From NCBI GenBank assembly GCA_015680685.1, contig MNCI01022655.1, positions 607 through 64,606 of the forward strand: a DNA stretch of 64,000 nt, written 5' to 3'. Below the pieces are notes generated by a model, which was not told the origin of the DNA, searched no databases, and saw only the letters and a list, made by a program, of their open reading frames with translations. A program made the position numbers and the translations under genes. This document shows, in pieces, positions 35,491 to 46,430 of the stretch. Source of the stretch: Gnetum montanum. Taxonomy: Eukaryota; Streptophyta; Gnetopsida; Gnetales; Gnetaceae. How positions within the stretch are numbered: position 1 is the first letter of the stretch; every line of letters starts with the position of its first letter.

Positions 35491-37333
35491 TGACCACAAA
35501 TGTCAGTGGATGGAACACCGAGAGGTTGCTGGGTGAACAGTTTAACCTTGGAGCCATGCAAGGGTTGTGCTGGATAAAATGAAAGCGGGGCGCCTTGAAT
35601 GGTCTAGTCAATTAGACAGGGACTTAATCAGTGTAACTTAACCTACATGAATGTTTTTTTAAATGCAAAATACGCAAGGTAAAACCAATGATCAATAAAT
35701 GTAGGAATGAAGGAAATAATGCCACACAGCAATAACAATAAAGAGATAACAGAATAAACTCGAATAAGAAAATGCACCGCCTCAAGGTCATAGGTTCGAT
35801 TCTTTGCCTTGTTTGAAAAATGTATAACAAGTTATACAATGCCAGAGGCACATAGAGATTTCAAGAGTAACCAAACTACTCAAAGTGTGCTAACTATGCT
35901 CTTGAATATGAACTTAAAAGCCAACCATGTAAAAGTGTCAACTCTTTGGATAAGAAATGCCAACCAAAAAAGCCAACCAATGCAAAATGCGAATAAGCCA
36001 ACTGCTCTCCTTAATGTAAAAATGCTAATTATTTGAGCAAAAAAGCCAACCCTTTGAGCATTATTTATTAGGGTATTTATAGGGCCATGAACAGGACAGA
36101 AACACGGCTTAGGTGCCACGTGTCTTGGACCCCACAATATGCAATCATGACAATACCCTGTAGGCATGCTGTGCCAGTTGCGAATTTTGCTATGCTGTAA
36201 CCATGTTGTCGAAATTGAAGATGCTGGAATCTAATGTGCTAACAATGCAAATAGAAATGAAGTCTTCACCCCAGGACTACATCTTCCCTATTCTTATGAA
36301 CAAGATCAATTGTAGTAACAAATTTTGGGGGATGGACTAATGAGTATGCCAAAGTGAAACAAAGTCACTAATCATGGCGAGCTTATTTATTGCTAACAAG
36401 CTGTAGAGCTAGCTGAAGATATCCTGATGCATCTATCAACTTTGCATTACTTACACTTTCTAGCACATTGAAGTAGTGTAGCTGCTTACTACGTTATGTT
36501 ACGTTATGTAGCATAGCACATTAACATGGCATGGCTAATTGCTACACTGCGCTACGCTATGTAGCGTAGCATAATGTAGCCATTGGTTTGAATAGAAAAC
36601 TTGCGTTGGAGTCAACAGCATTTGCTAGAAGCCTCAGTGCACATTGAGTTAACCTTTGGATCCCTTTATTGATTTGCATCTTTGCTACGCTATGCTATGC
36701 TACGTAGCATAGCATAGCGTAGCGGCCAATGTAACATGCATTTTTGTCAAAATCGTAGAGTTTCACAAGAAAACTTTGCTTGCGGTTCAAGGGCTGACTG
36801 AGACAGAGTAGTCTTGGAAGCCAAAATGCTATTAGACATAGTGCTTTTGCTGAAATGGCTTGGTAGAGGGGTCTTTGCATGTTTTTCCCTTGCTACGCTG
36901 TGCTATGCTATGTAGCGTAGCATCCTGTGTTGGCTAAATTCTAGATTTTCCTTGCACGAACATCTTGCTAAAGCTTGCATTCAGATACTTGATTGATTTT
37001 TTAAAGGCTTGCTACATTGTACAACGTAGTGTAGCATAGCATACTTATCTACTAGAAAACTTGTCAAACTATTTTGCTCATCCCAAACACTCTCAGCAAC
37101 TCCTAGCATAGTTTCTGAGTAGACTGTCAGCCAGGTGAATTATCCAAGTGGGCAGGCCAGAGAGTCCATCGGGCCTGTTAGCTCTAGAGATAGAAAAATT
37201 GTTAGACTGGATAGTCTAACCTCAATGCCTACATTTCTTGCCAAAATTTCATGAGGCTACACTTGTGAAAATCCTTGCCTAAATTCCAAGACCCTGGTGA
37301 AGCAAGAGGGCCTCAAAATTTTATGGTGTTTTA
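35491..37333 (-). repeat. E4 3' LTR
   Basis: 1843 bases. Left end TGACCACAAATGTCAGTGG matches the E1 terminus at 8722. Right end GGTGTTTTA (from TGTTTCA) abuts the PPT at 37334. TATA box at 36075-36082 (minus). The body is full of TACGCTA/TAGCGTA words, including a perfect 40-bp palindrome at 36684-36723. It differs strongly from the E3 LTR between the ends, so it is another subfamily. Confidence 0.85.
36684..36723. repeat. Perfect 40-bp palindrome in E4 LTR
   Basis: Left arm GCTACGCTATGCTATGCTAC, right arm its exact reverse complement starting GTAGCATAGC, with no spacer and the centre between 36703 and 36704. Imperfect relatives lie near 36480-36520, 36549-36590, 36890-36920 and 37010-37042. 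Confidence 0.95.
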
Positions 37334-38705
37334 TTGGCCCCTCTTTGTCGACATTTGGAGGACAGGCCTGAGAGACACCAACAAAGAATATGAAACACCA
37401 TGAAAGACAAGACACTAACATCACTCTTCAGTAATTTTCCAGATGTCACTTATCTATGCTTGAGAGTGTCAAGATAGTCATGTAGGGAAAGGGATAAGGG
37501 TGGATCTGCAGGGACAATTTCAGGAAGGGAAAAATGTAGCATAGTGTGGTCCCTTGTTAGAGTGCTTGTGAGGGATTCGATATGCCTGGGCATCTTTCTT
37601 TTGTAGGCTTCTAACCTCTCGTGGGAATGCTTAGAGATGGTCATTGCAAAATAGCTGATGTGCCATTTATTTTGGGCACTTTTTTTGAGCTTTTTCTCTT
37701 TCACACTTTTCTTTTGTTGTTTTGCCATGTTCATTTGCAAACAACCTTGTTGCAGGATAGGTGTTTCCTCCCCAATATGAGTTGCATTACATCCACATGG
37801 GGATTTGACCTACCTACAGATGCTTTCCATGTAGCGAGTTGCATTACGCACATCATGGACTTTGCAGTTGAGCATATGGGAGGGCATTACAAGCATTGGG
37901 AAAATTTGTAAAAAGAGGTGTGAGATGGAGAATTATGGGTGTAAGAAATGAGGTAAAGGAAGTTAAGGGGGAGAACAGGATGTGCACTTCCAAGTAGCCA
38001 AGCTAGTCAAGACAACCACCTTGGAATGATGTAGTGTCCTTCCACCTTGGTGAAATGCACCTCTGATCGATGCCCCTCTGGCACTTACCCTACAAACAGA
38101 ACAAAGAGCAAACTAGAAAAAACAACCATTAAGAAAAATGAAAGAAAAGGTCTTACTTACTTTGGATGCTGCTGGAGTAATGGACATTGTTTTCAAGGCT
38201 TGCAATGTCCGAACTAGAAAGGCCAGCAATGGTTCTGGTAGCATTAGCATGGAGGGGTTGGCATCGAAGAGGCTAGGAGTTGTGGTGATGCGTGTGCTTA
38301 GGAGTCCCTATCCAAGGAAAACATTATGGAGTTTAGTTGTAAGGTGAGATGCCTAATAGCTGTATGTCTTTTGGGCTCAAGCTATGGCAGGGGCTAGAGG
38401 TAAGCAACTTTTTGGCTAGGCCACAATAGTGCTAGGACTCCAACAGTAGGCACCAACCATGGAAGCTACTACCAAGGCGATGAGTCGTGGTAGTGGTAGC
38501 TCCAGAAGGTTAACAAGATGTCAACTAACATCTCTGGAGGATCAAAAATATTCCAAGGGTAGTGGCATTGCATATATTCGAGAGGATGTTTTCTTGGCAT
38601 CGTGAACCGCATTCTGGAATTGCAATGTCCCACCCTGCATTGGCATTGTGCATGCTCGCTTGTTTGTAGGATCATAGATGCATGTTGAAGACGTTGTGCT
38701 TCGAA
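37334..38705 (-). other. E4 PPT and 3' noncoding region
   Basis: PPT at 37334-37350. A decayed hairpin word near 37615, a T-rich tract (37678-37730), and the block TACAAACAGAACAAAGAG (38090) shared with the other copies. The minus frame 37450-37740 is unlike anything in the same place in E2 or E3 and is not called. Confidence 0.55.
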
Positions 38706-38709
38706 CGCA

Positions 38710-39095
38710 ATTTAAGGTCCTAGTAGACCATGGTGTGCTAGTTTAAGGTCCCAATAGACTGTGGTGTACTAGTTTAAGGTCCCAGTAGATTGTTGTGCTA
38801 GTTTAAGGTCCTAGCAAATTGTTGTGCTGGTTTAAGATCCCAGCAGACCATTGCGCTAGTTTATCATCGTAGTGGATGGTGGATGGGCTAGTTTAAAGTC
38901 ATAGCAAACTATTTTTGCTAGTTTTACGTCATAGCAGATGAGCTTTGTTAGTTTTACGTCATGGTGGATGTGCCAGTTTATAGTCATAGCAAACTATCTA
39001 TGCCAGTTTATAGTCATAATGGACTTTCTTTGCCAGTTTTAAGTCATAGTAGATGAGCTTTGCTAGTTTTACATCGTAGTGAACGGTTTTCTTAC
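38710..39095. repeat. E4 dyad array next to integrase
   Basis: Twelve units, each starting CTAGTTTA or CCAGTTTA. Perfect GGTC-CTAGTA-GACC at 38716-38729, CATC-GTAGTG-GATG at 38865-38878, and AGTC-ATAATG-GACT near 39014. The remainder are mostly one transition away from perfect. Confidence 0.85.
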
Positions 39096-39107
39096 CTTGC
39101 TCATGCA

Positions 39108-40190
39108 TCATATGTAGTATGGCTTAAGGTACAAGTGATTCATAGGATTCGTGAACTCTTTTCCATCCATGTCTACCAGCTTGAAGGCTTTGTTCCCATA
39201 GGCTTTTGTGACCATGAATGGACCTTCCCAGTTTACTGAGAATTTGTTCACATGTTTACAAACAACCTTGAGAATGAGGTTCCACTTTTTTATTGGCCGT
39301 TGATGTGGGTTTGCATGATGCTTTTTCCATTGCCTATCTTGATATTTGTCAATGCGGTCAAGTGTTTGTGCACATTCCTCCTCTATGGAGTCGAGGTCAA
39401 TGATCCTCAACTCGTTGTTTTGGGCTTTCCTCACGACGTTTGACAAGATCATTCGAAGTGACGGTACCTGCATCTTAATAGGTAACACTGCTTCAAATCT
39501 GTAAATAAGGCTATAAGGAGTTTTACCTATTTCCATTTTTCATGTCGTTATGTAAGCCCATAACACATAGAGGATTTTCTCGTGCCATCGCCTCTTGCTA
39601 TTACTAAGAATCTTCTTGAGCAAGTTGATGATGGCTTTGTTCATAGCTTCTACCTGTCCATTTTCCTACGGGTAGTATGGTGAGGAAAAGGATTGCTTAA
39701 TGCCAAGGTTGTTGCAAAAGGTATTGTTTTCTACACTACTAAACTATGGCCTATTATCTGTCACAATAGTGACGGGAAGTCCAAACCTTGTTACTATGTT
39801 ATCCAATATAAAGTGGCAAACCTGTTGATATGTAGCCTTCCCAAGGGGGATAACCTCTATCCACTTTATAAAGTACTCAGTGATGATGATGATGAAGCTA
39901 TGCCCTACAAAAGACTTAGGTGTGATAGGTCCTATAATGTCTAGTCCCCATCGTTGGAATGGCCACGTGATCTACGTTGGGTGCAACTTAGTAGGTGAAA
40001 TATCTATAAGATTTTCATATCTTTGGCACGTGTCACAAGTCTTAACTTTGTCAAGGCAATCTCATTCCATGTGAGGCCAGTAATACCCTACCTGTCTGAT
40101 TTTTGCTTCCATGGCCCTAGGGGCTATGTGTCCTCTGCATAGCCCTTCATGGACCTCATTAATGATCTTTTGTGCTTGTCCCTCATTTAC
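39108..40190 (-). pseudogene. E4 integrase
   Basis: Minus strand: HHCC zinc finger (HEGLCRGH, CDTCQRY), first catalytic Asp in GLDIIGPITPKSFVGHSFI, second in VTDNRP.FSS (usually DNGPQFSS), catalytic Glu in NGQVEAMNKAIINLLKKIL, then an open C-terminal stretch (39536-39108) with TPYSLIYRFEAVLPI, KFSVNWEGPFMVTKAYGN and a terminal LKPYYI. All three catalytic residues are readable, but TAG stops interrupt the core. This is the best integrase in the window. The chromodomain seen in some other Ty3 lineages is absent, as expected for Tat. Confidence 0.85.
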
Positions 40191-40890
40191 GCATGCTAGT
40201 AATATTCCATCAAAGTAGCGTTTGCATAAGGTGCTATCTCCCATAAGTACATATTTATGAGCACACTTGTGGATTGCATCCCTTTGAGTAGATGTCAATC
40301 CACGTGGGGGTTCGCCATGTTGCAGATATGCTTTAATGTTGGCGTACCACTCTTGGGTATTGGCAATGCTCACAGAGGCAACATGTACCGCTTGAGTGAT
40401 AGGCTCTGTACACTCAGTTATTGAAGTAAGCAAAGTTACAAATAGGTGTGGTGACACATTTAATGCTAGGGTGGCCAAGGCATCTACTATGGTGTTTTCA
40501 TTGCATGGCACATGTTGGACATCTATTGTGGCAAACTCTTTGAGCAAACTTTTGGCTAGGTTGCGATAGGGTTGCAGATGAGTAGCTTTGTAGGCATAGA
40601 CCTCAGTGATTTGATTGACAATGAGTTGTGAATCACTACGAATTTCCAGGTGTTGAATTGTTAATGCTTGGGCTGCTAAGAGGCCCCTAAGGAGTCCTTC
40701 ATACTCTGCCATGTTGTTTGTACAAAGGAATGTAAAATGATAAGCAAATGGTTGGATGTCCCCAAAGGGGAATGTAATGACAGAAGCTGCACTACCACCT
40801 CACATAGTCGAGGCACTGTCGAAATGTAAAGTATCCTCTAAATGTAATGGGACAAAGTTGATGGTGCTAACGTGCTTGTCAGGGAATTCA
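40191..40890 (-). pseudogene. E4 archaeal-type RNase H and start of integrase zinc finger
   Basis: The second RNase H domain that distinguishes Tat elements. Open frame 40712-40062: NMAEYEGLLRGLLAAQALTI, LEIRSDSQLIVNQI, and VQHVPCNENTIVDALATLAL carry the acidic residues of the RNase H fold (E in AEYEG, D in SDSQ, D in VDALA). Upstream, HFDSASTM.GGSAASVI continues the fold to about 40850. The frame then runs into the integrase zinc-finger linker. It probably cleaves RNA/DNA hybrids alongside the canonical domain. Confidence 0.85.
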
Positions 40891-41450
40891 AGTTCTATGG
40901 TTTCCTAATCGTCGACAGGTGAGGTTGTGAGTTGCATAGCTATGGCTTGCTTTTTCATCGATGATTGGGTCACATAATGCAAATCGAATTCTATTGGTAT
41001 AGCTTTCCACCGGGCTATCCTGCTTCTTTTGTATAGATTACTTGTGATAACTTGGAGTACATTGCTTTTGCATATAATGTTGACTTTGCTATGGAACAGG
41101 TAATGCCTCCACTTTTTCAATGCAAACACTAGGGTGAGGCAATTTCATTCAACCTCATTGTACTTCGCCTCATATGCTATCAATGCATGACTCAGGTAAT
41201 AAACAGGAATCTCAGAGCCATCATCTCTTCTCTAACATAATAATGCCATGATAGACGCCTCTGAGGTGGCAAGGTAGATATAAAAAATGCCTATCCCTCT
41301 ATGATGGGTAAATAGTTGGGAGGTGTAACAGCTCTTTCTTTAGGTCATCGAAGGCTTGCTGGCATTGTGTTGTCCATTTGAAGTTAAACCCTTGTTGCAC
41401 GGGGTGTAACTTGTCAGTCAACTTTGCTATAAACCTTCTAATGAACTGTA
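40891..41450 (-). pseudogene. E4 canonical RNase H
   Basis: YYLSHALIAYEAKYNEVE-type text with stops, then FALKKWRHYLFHSKVNIICK and IPIEFDLHYVTQSSMKKQA (open 41129-40905). This is the usual RNase H after RT in Ty3 elements. One TAG and at least one frameshift separate it from RT. Confidence 0.75.
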
Positions 41451-42561
41451 CTCTACCTTGCAACCCACACAATTATTTAAGGTTTGTAGGGGGTACTAGA
41501 TTAATGATGGCCTAAACTTTGTTAGGGTCCACTTGTATTCTAGCCTCTGATACCACAAACCTTAGCATGCATATGGTTCATACCCCGAAGACACACTTTT
41601 TTGGATTGAGGCATAAGTCATGCATATGGTAGCATTTGAGGACTACACCTAGATTGTTGGGATGGTCAATAGCCTCTTTAGATTTGACTACTATGTCATC
41701 CACATAGTCATTTAGTGTTTCTAGGATGTAGTTGCTAAATATGTATGTCATGGCTCTTTGGTAGGTTGCTCCGATGTTTTTGAGTCCAAAGGGCATCATG
41801 GTGTAACAGAAGGTACCCCATGGGGTCATGAAGTGGTTGTTAACGGATGCTCTGGGTTGATATGAATTTGATTGTAGCTTGAGAAACCATCCATGAAAGA
41901 TAGTATAGCATGACCAACCATAGTATCAATAAGTTGATCAATACTAGGCAGTGGGAAGTCGTCCTTGATCGTTACTTTGTTCAGATCCCAGAAGTCTATA
42001 TAGATTTGTATTCCTCCCATTTTCTTAGAAACTACAATGATGTTCAACACCCATTCTGAGTAATCAACTACCCAGATGAAACTAGCCTAATACAGCTTAG
42101 TGATTTCATTGCATACAGCCAGTGTGATCTCTAGTTTAACTTTGCGAGCCTTTTGTTTAACTACCTTCATACGCGGGTCTAAGATAATTTACATTGTATA
42201 AGCCTCGAATCTAAGCCCGACATGTCATTATAGGACCACGTGAATACCTCGATGTTGTCTTGAAGGATCTTGGATACATCTTTATGTGTTTGTGAATCTA
42301 GGAGGGAGATAAGTTTTAACGTCTTTATTTCCCCCTGGATGTAGTCACAAGCATTTCAATGAGAGGGTCCTCAGTTACATCCCTGGCCTCTAGATCTAAG
42401 GCTTGGACCAGATGTTTAGGCTAGTTTGGGGATGTTTCTAAGGATGTGATAGTGCTATCAGTGGTGGATTCCTAGGCTATTGACTCTAGCTTTAATTATC
42501 TTATAAGATCTCCATGTGGGCCTACTAAGGCTATAAGTGAAGGCAAATCGCGATGCATGGC
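41451..42561 (-). pseudogene. E4 pol N-terminus and reverse transcriptase
   Basis: RT of the element. Pol text begins near 42561 (MAMHRDLPSLIALVGPHGDL), with the pre-RT linker DLEARDVTEDPLIEMLVTTS. RT proper shows MGGIQIYIDFWDLNKVTIKDD and FPLPSIDQLIDTM (42050-41826), FMDGFSSYNQIHI, then MTPWGTFCYTMMPFGLKN, the catalytic motif LNDYVDDIVVKSK and LCLNPKKCVFGV (41829-41578). YVDD is intact. Two frames are used, so there is one frameshift near 41826 plus stops upstream. About 150 bases of unassigned sequence separate it from the dyad array. Confidence 0.85.
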
Positions 42562-42709
42562 CATTCTTGCACAACCTGCAACAATAAGATAAAAGCCAAG
42601 TCAAGTGATACCTATTTGTAGAAACAAAGCATAGTAAACATTTGCAAAGCAATAATTAGATATGAAATGATTAAAATTATTGTCAATTGTGATGAAAAAT
42701 TCGCAAGGT

Positions 42710-42940
42710 ACCAGTTTAAGGTCGTAGCAGCCACCTAGATGCAGGGTTGTAGTTTAAAATTGCTAGTTTAAGGTCTTTGCGAACTATTAACAGGTTAGGT
42801 TTGTAAGTGAAAACTATTAGTTTAAGGTCTTTGCAGACCGCTAACCTGGTCAAAATTGTGAGTCAAAACTGCTAGTTTAAGGTCTTTGCGAACTGTTAAT
42901 GGATTATTCTTGAAAAGGTAAGTGGCTAGTTTAAGGTGGG
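42710..42940. repeat. E4 dyad array between RT and aORF promoter
   Basis: Five units. The perfect one is GGTC-TTTGCA-GACC at 42826-42839. The others (GGTC-TTTGC-GAACT and GGTC-GTAGCA-GCC) are close variants. Confidence 0.75.
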
Positions 42941-43073
42941 ACAAAATTTTGGGTTGGGCCCACTTGCCACGATGCAAATAGTGCTGATATGCTACGGCAG
43001 GAGTGTTATGTTATATGGAGTGTCCCACATTAATTGGGGTGCGAAAACAAAAAGTTCTCTTCACCACATTGGC

Positions 43074-43081
43074 TATAAATA
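43074..43081 (+). promoter_or_regulatory. E4 aORF TATA box
   Basis: GGCTATAAATAGG on the + strand, 132 bases before the ATGATG that opens exon 1, and 16-40 bases before the conserved CCCTTGGTAAACTTGTCATT block shared with E3. An RNA start near 43105-43120 would fit. Confidence 0.7.
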
Positions 43082-43338
43082 GGAGTTTACCCTTGGTAAA
43101 CTTGTCATTTTCATCATAAGAGTGTAGAGCCCACATCCATAGCTTAGAGCAATTGTGCTGTCAAAGAGCAAGGAAGGTTATCATAGTGACTAAGAGAGGA
43201 TTTGCAACCGAGATGATGGCACCTAAAAGAGAATACAAACACCTACCACTCACCAAGGTGGGCGAGGTGAAAAACACCTTGGGGCATCTGTCATAGGTGT
43301 GTGTCGCAATACAAGAGGAGACTATGTTGGCCCGATAA

Positions 43339-44063
43339 GTTGCTTCATTGCCTTTATTTTCCATGTTGCTTTTTTTGTCTCTTCTTTTTTTTGTTTTTCG
43401 TTTTCCGTAATGAAACTCACGTCTTCTGCCATCATTTTGGTTACCATTTTGGCTGTTACACCGCCACTGTTGCTGATTTGGGCATGAAAGGTGTATGGAT
43501 GCTATGCTAAAGTTGCATGCAGTATTTTCCCATACCACCATTGCTGTGACTGCCTTACCACAGGGGTTTAGGTGATTTTAGCAACCTAGCATGCGAATAG
43601 CGTAACACACAGTCCTCAGGAGGGTTTGGCCATGCGCAAGATTTGACAACGTAACATGTGTTTAATGCAGCGTAGCGCAAGTCATTTTGTATGGAAGAAG
43701 GTTGGTTTAAATGGTAGTAGCATATTAATTTTTTTTCCTATTTGAAGTTTGTATTTAAAATTTTCTGTTATGCTAAGCCATCGTGTTGTAAGACCTTTAG
43801 ACCAATGCATCGGTAATATTGTGTTGTTGCGCTATTGATCCAGTGGTTCCATTGGTAAACCTACCTTAGTTGTAAATTTGTTATATTGTTGTGCTACGCT
43901 ACATGAAAAATGGTTATGCTACGTTGTTTACGACTGGGGGTTTATGGTATGCTATATGCAAAGAAAGGGTTACGCTACGCTATTTGCAAATGGCTAATCG
44001 TGCTACACTACCTACGAACTCCACTCAAACATAATGCTAACATTTTCCATTCTATTGTGTAAG
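43339..44063 (+). other. E4 aORF intron 1
   Basis: AT-rich, with scattered GCTACGCTA words like those of the E4 LTR (43915-43990), ending TCTATTGTGTAAG at exon 2. No other gene seen. The frames at 43161-43541 overlap exon 1 and the intron on either strand and are not conserved. Confidence 0.5.
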
Positions 44064-46350
44064 GTGATATTAAAACCTATTTTGATTATCCTAGAAATTG
44101 TAGGGATTCTGTGCTACCTAAGTAAACCGGTGGTCAACATTCCTCCACCCTATGCACATTTGGAGTGGCAGCGGTCTGGTTCCGAGAAGGCACGTAGGAC
44201 TTCCTACAATTCCTCCTCCAGCACTTTAGTGTGATCATTTGGTCACACTTATTGGCAAAGACAGTGGCCGCAATTACAGAAACCCTGTTGCCTGGGGAAA
44301 ACCAAGGTATTCGAAAATTTTTGACTTATGGGGCAATCGGGGGCAACTAGGCAGAAGGGTCCAATTAACGTCCAAAGAGCTTGAGGCATTTGAGTTGGAT
44401 CTGGGAAATGCCTGAGTATAACTGCTATCACCTATACAACACGTTGTTTGTTGCCCATCACATGGACACCTATTTTTAGAACCTAGCAAGAACCGTTTAT
44501 TTTTCAAATAAGTGAGTTTTGTAGATGCATTTTGTTATGTTATGCAATGTATGCTACGCTAGGAAACAATGTTAACTAAGTATGTACCTTTTTTTATGTA
44601 TTACCAGGTTTTATATCAATAAGAATGGGCTTCATGGTGATACTAATGCCTTGTCTTTAGCACAAATGGCCTTGCAAGAGTTTTCCTCCATTGGGAACGT
44701 GTGCACCACCATGATAGGCCAATGCGAGGGTGAGTACAAAACCTATCCAACCTGGTACTCCTAGTTTTATAGGAAGTGTAAGGAGGTGGGTTGGTTGGAT
44801 AGAGATTGGGCATCCCTTAGGCCTAGCACTGTTGAAGATGTATTGGTGGATCTCCCACCATTTTCGTCGCTATTCAAACTTGGTATGTTAGACTATGAAT
44901 TTGTGTTTGCATTTTCGAGTGTTATTTCATTTTTCTTATATTTTTTTATTTTTTCTTGTTTAACTTTTTACTTTTTCCTTTTGTAAAATGCTACAGTGGC
45001 AAAGAAATCCCAACAGGTCACCATGATCACCTCTAGGCATAACGAGGCCAACATTTATTTCAAGTATGGGGAGGTGGATGAGACCTAACACTGGCTCTGC
45101 AATGGGGCCCCAGAATTGCTCGTCAAAAACCTTCAGGATGCTGGGCTCATGGAGTTGTTCTTGGTCATCAACCTAATCATCCCTGCTGTCGAGATGCTTG
45201 ACCTAGCTAACTCCTTTTTTGAAAGAGTAGACCGCTTCCACACATGTGTCCACGGTGTGCTAGTGGTACTTGAGATTAACAACCAAATATTCGTGGATCT
45301 CTTCGGTGTCCCTTCTAATGGCCTCCCCATGGGAGCAAAGACCAAAAAGGAGGCAAACCATCACAAGGACACTGAGGAGTGGCTAGGGGCAACGAAGGGC
45401 CGCAAGGGGATCCATATTGAAGAGGCCAAGCTAAGAGTGGCCAAAATGATTTACCCCATCTTCCATGCCCCTGCTTTTCCCAAGGTACTCTCCCAAGGAA
45501 AAACAATTGGGATCGAGCAAGCTTGGATAATGAGAGAAGTCATGGAAGAGGGGTCCTATTACAATTGGGCCAAGCATCTTTGCAAAGGTCTGCAAGCTAA
45601 AATGGTCAAGCTTCGTAAGAAGCATGAATCTCATTTCAATGTGCATCATGCCTTCTTTGTAGCCTGCTTGCGGTACTTCGTGAAATTCTTGGTAGTCCAT
45701 GAGAATGGATTCTAGGTGATACAAAATCATGACCAGATTTCCAAACTGTGGATTTGCCAAGTCTTCCATACCACCCAATCCTAGGATCCCCCAAAAGCTA
45801 TTGGGGAGTCATTTTCAATCACAATCAAGGATTAGGTGGCATGCAACTTTTGTAGCCAAGACAGCATAGGAGAGGCACCCCCTGCTACTACGAGCAACGT
45901 ATCATAGGGGAAACACCTCATTGCAAAGACAGTGGCCACTAGGTTGCAGTGTAAAAGGTCTCACCCAGCTGAGGAGCCTCCCCATACAGATGAAGAAGGG
46001 GGGAAAAAACTACGGTTCAAGCTTCATAGATTGTAGCCTCCCATTGGTAAATTCTTCCTCATTTTATTTGTTGTCTCTTTTGTTAGGCTAATACTCGCTA
46101 CGCTGTGCTACGCTAGGTAGTGTAACACAACGTAGCATTTGTTTTAAGTTAGTATTATTTTGCATAATGTCACCACCCTTTATTAGTAGAGGAAGAAGAA
46201 GAAGAAGGAAAAGCAGAGGTGACGATGCCCAGAATAGGGGTAACTAATAAGGATGTGGGGACCTCAGCGATAGAGGAAAGGGCCCTGATCAAGAAAGAAG
46301 GAGCTCCTACCACAAAGGAAAGGGCTCCTTCTGATGAGAAGAATGCTCCT

Positions 46351-46430
46351 GTGGATGAGGAGGACATTCTTGCTAATGAGGAGGACACTCTTGCTAATGA
46401 GGAGGACACTCCTACTGATGAGGAAGAGGT
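46351..46430 (+). repeat. Acidic 21-bp tandem repeat in E4 aORF exon 5
   Basis: Three and a half copies of a 21-base unit encoding ANEEDTL (46351-46371, 46372-46392, 46393-46413, partial after). It makes exon 5 about 200-270 bases longer than in the other copies without breaking frame. Confidence 0.85.

Noticed and set aside
35491-37333. One LTR shared by E3 and E4 through unequal recombination
   Set aside because: E3 text stops about 540 bases before the PBS position, inside the gag leader. An LTR shared by recombination would abut the PBS, so insertion of E4 into E3 fits better.
37450-37740. 96-residue minus frame in the E4 3' region
   Set aside because: No counterpart in E2 or E3 at the same position, and it overlaps the T-rich tract; most likely a chance frame.
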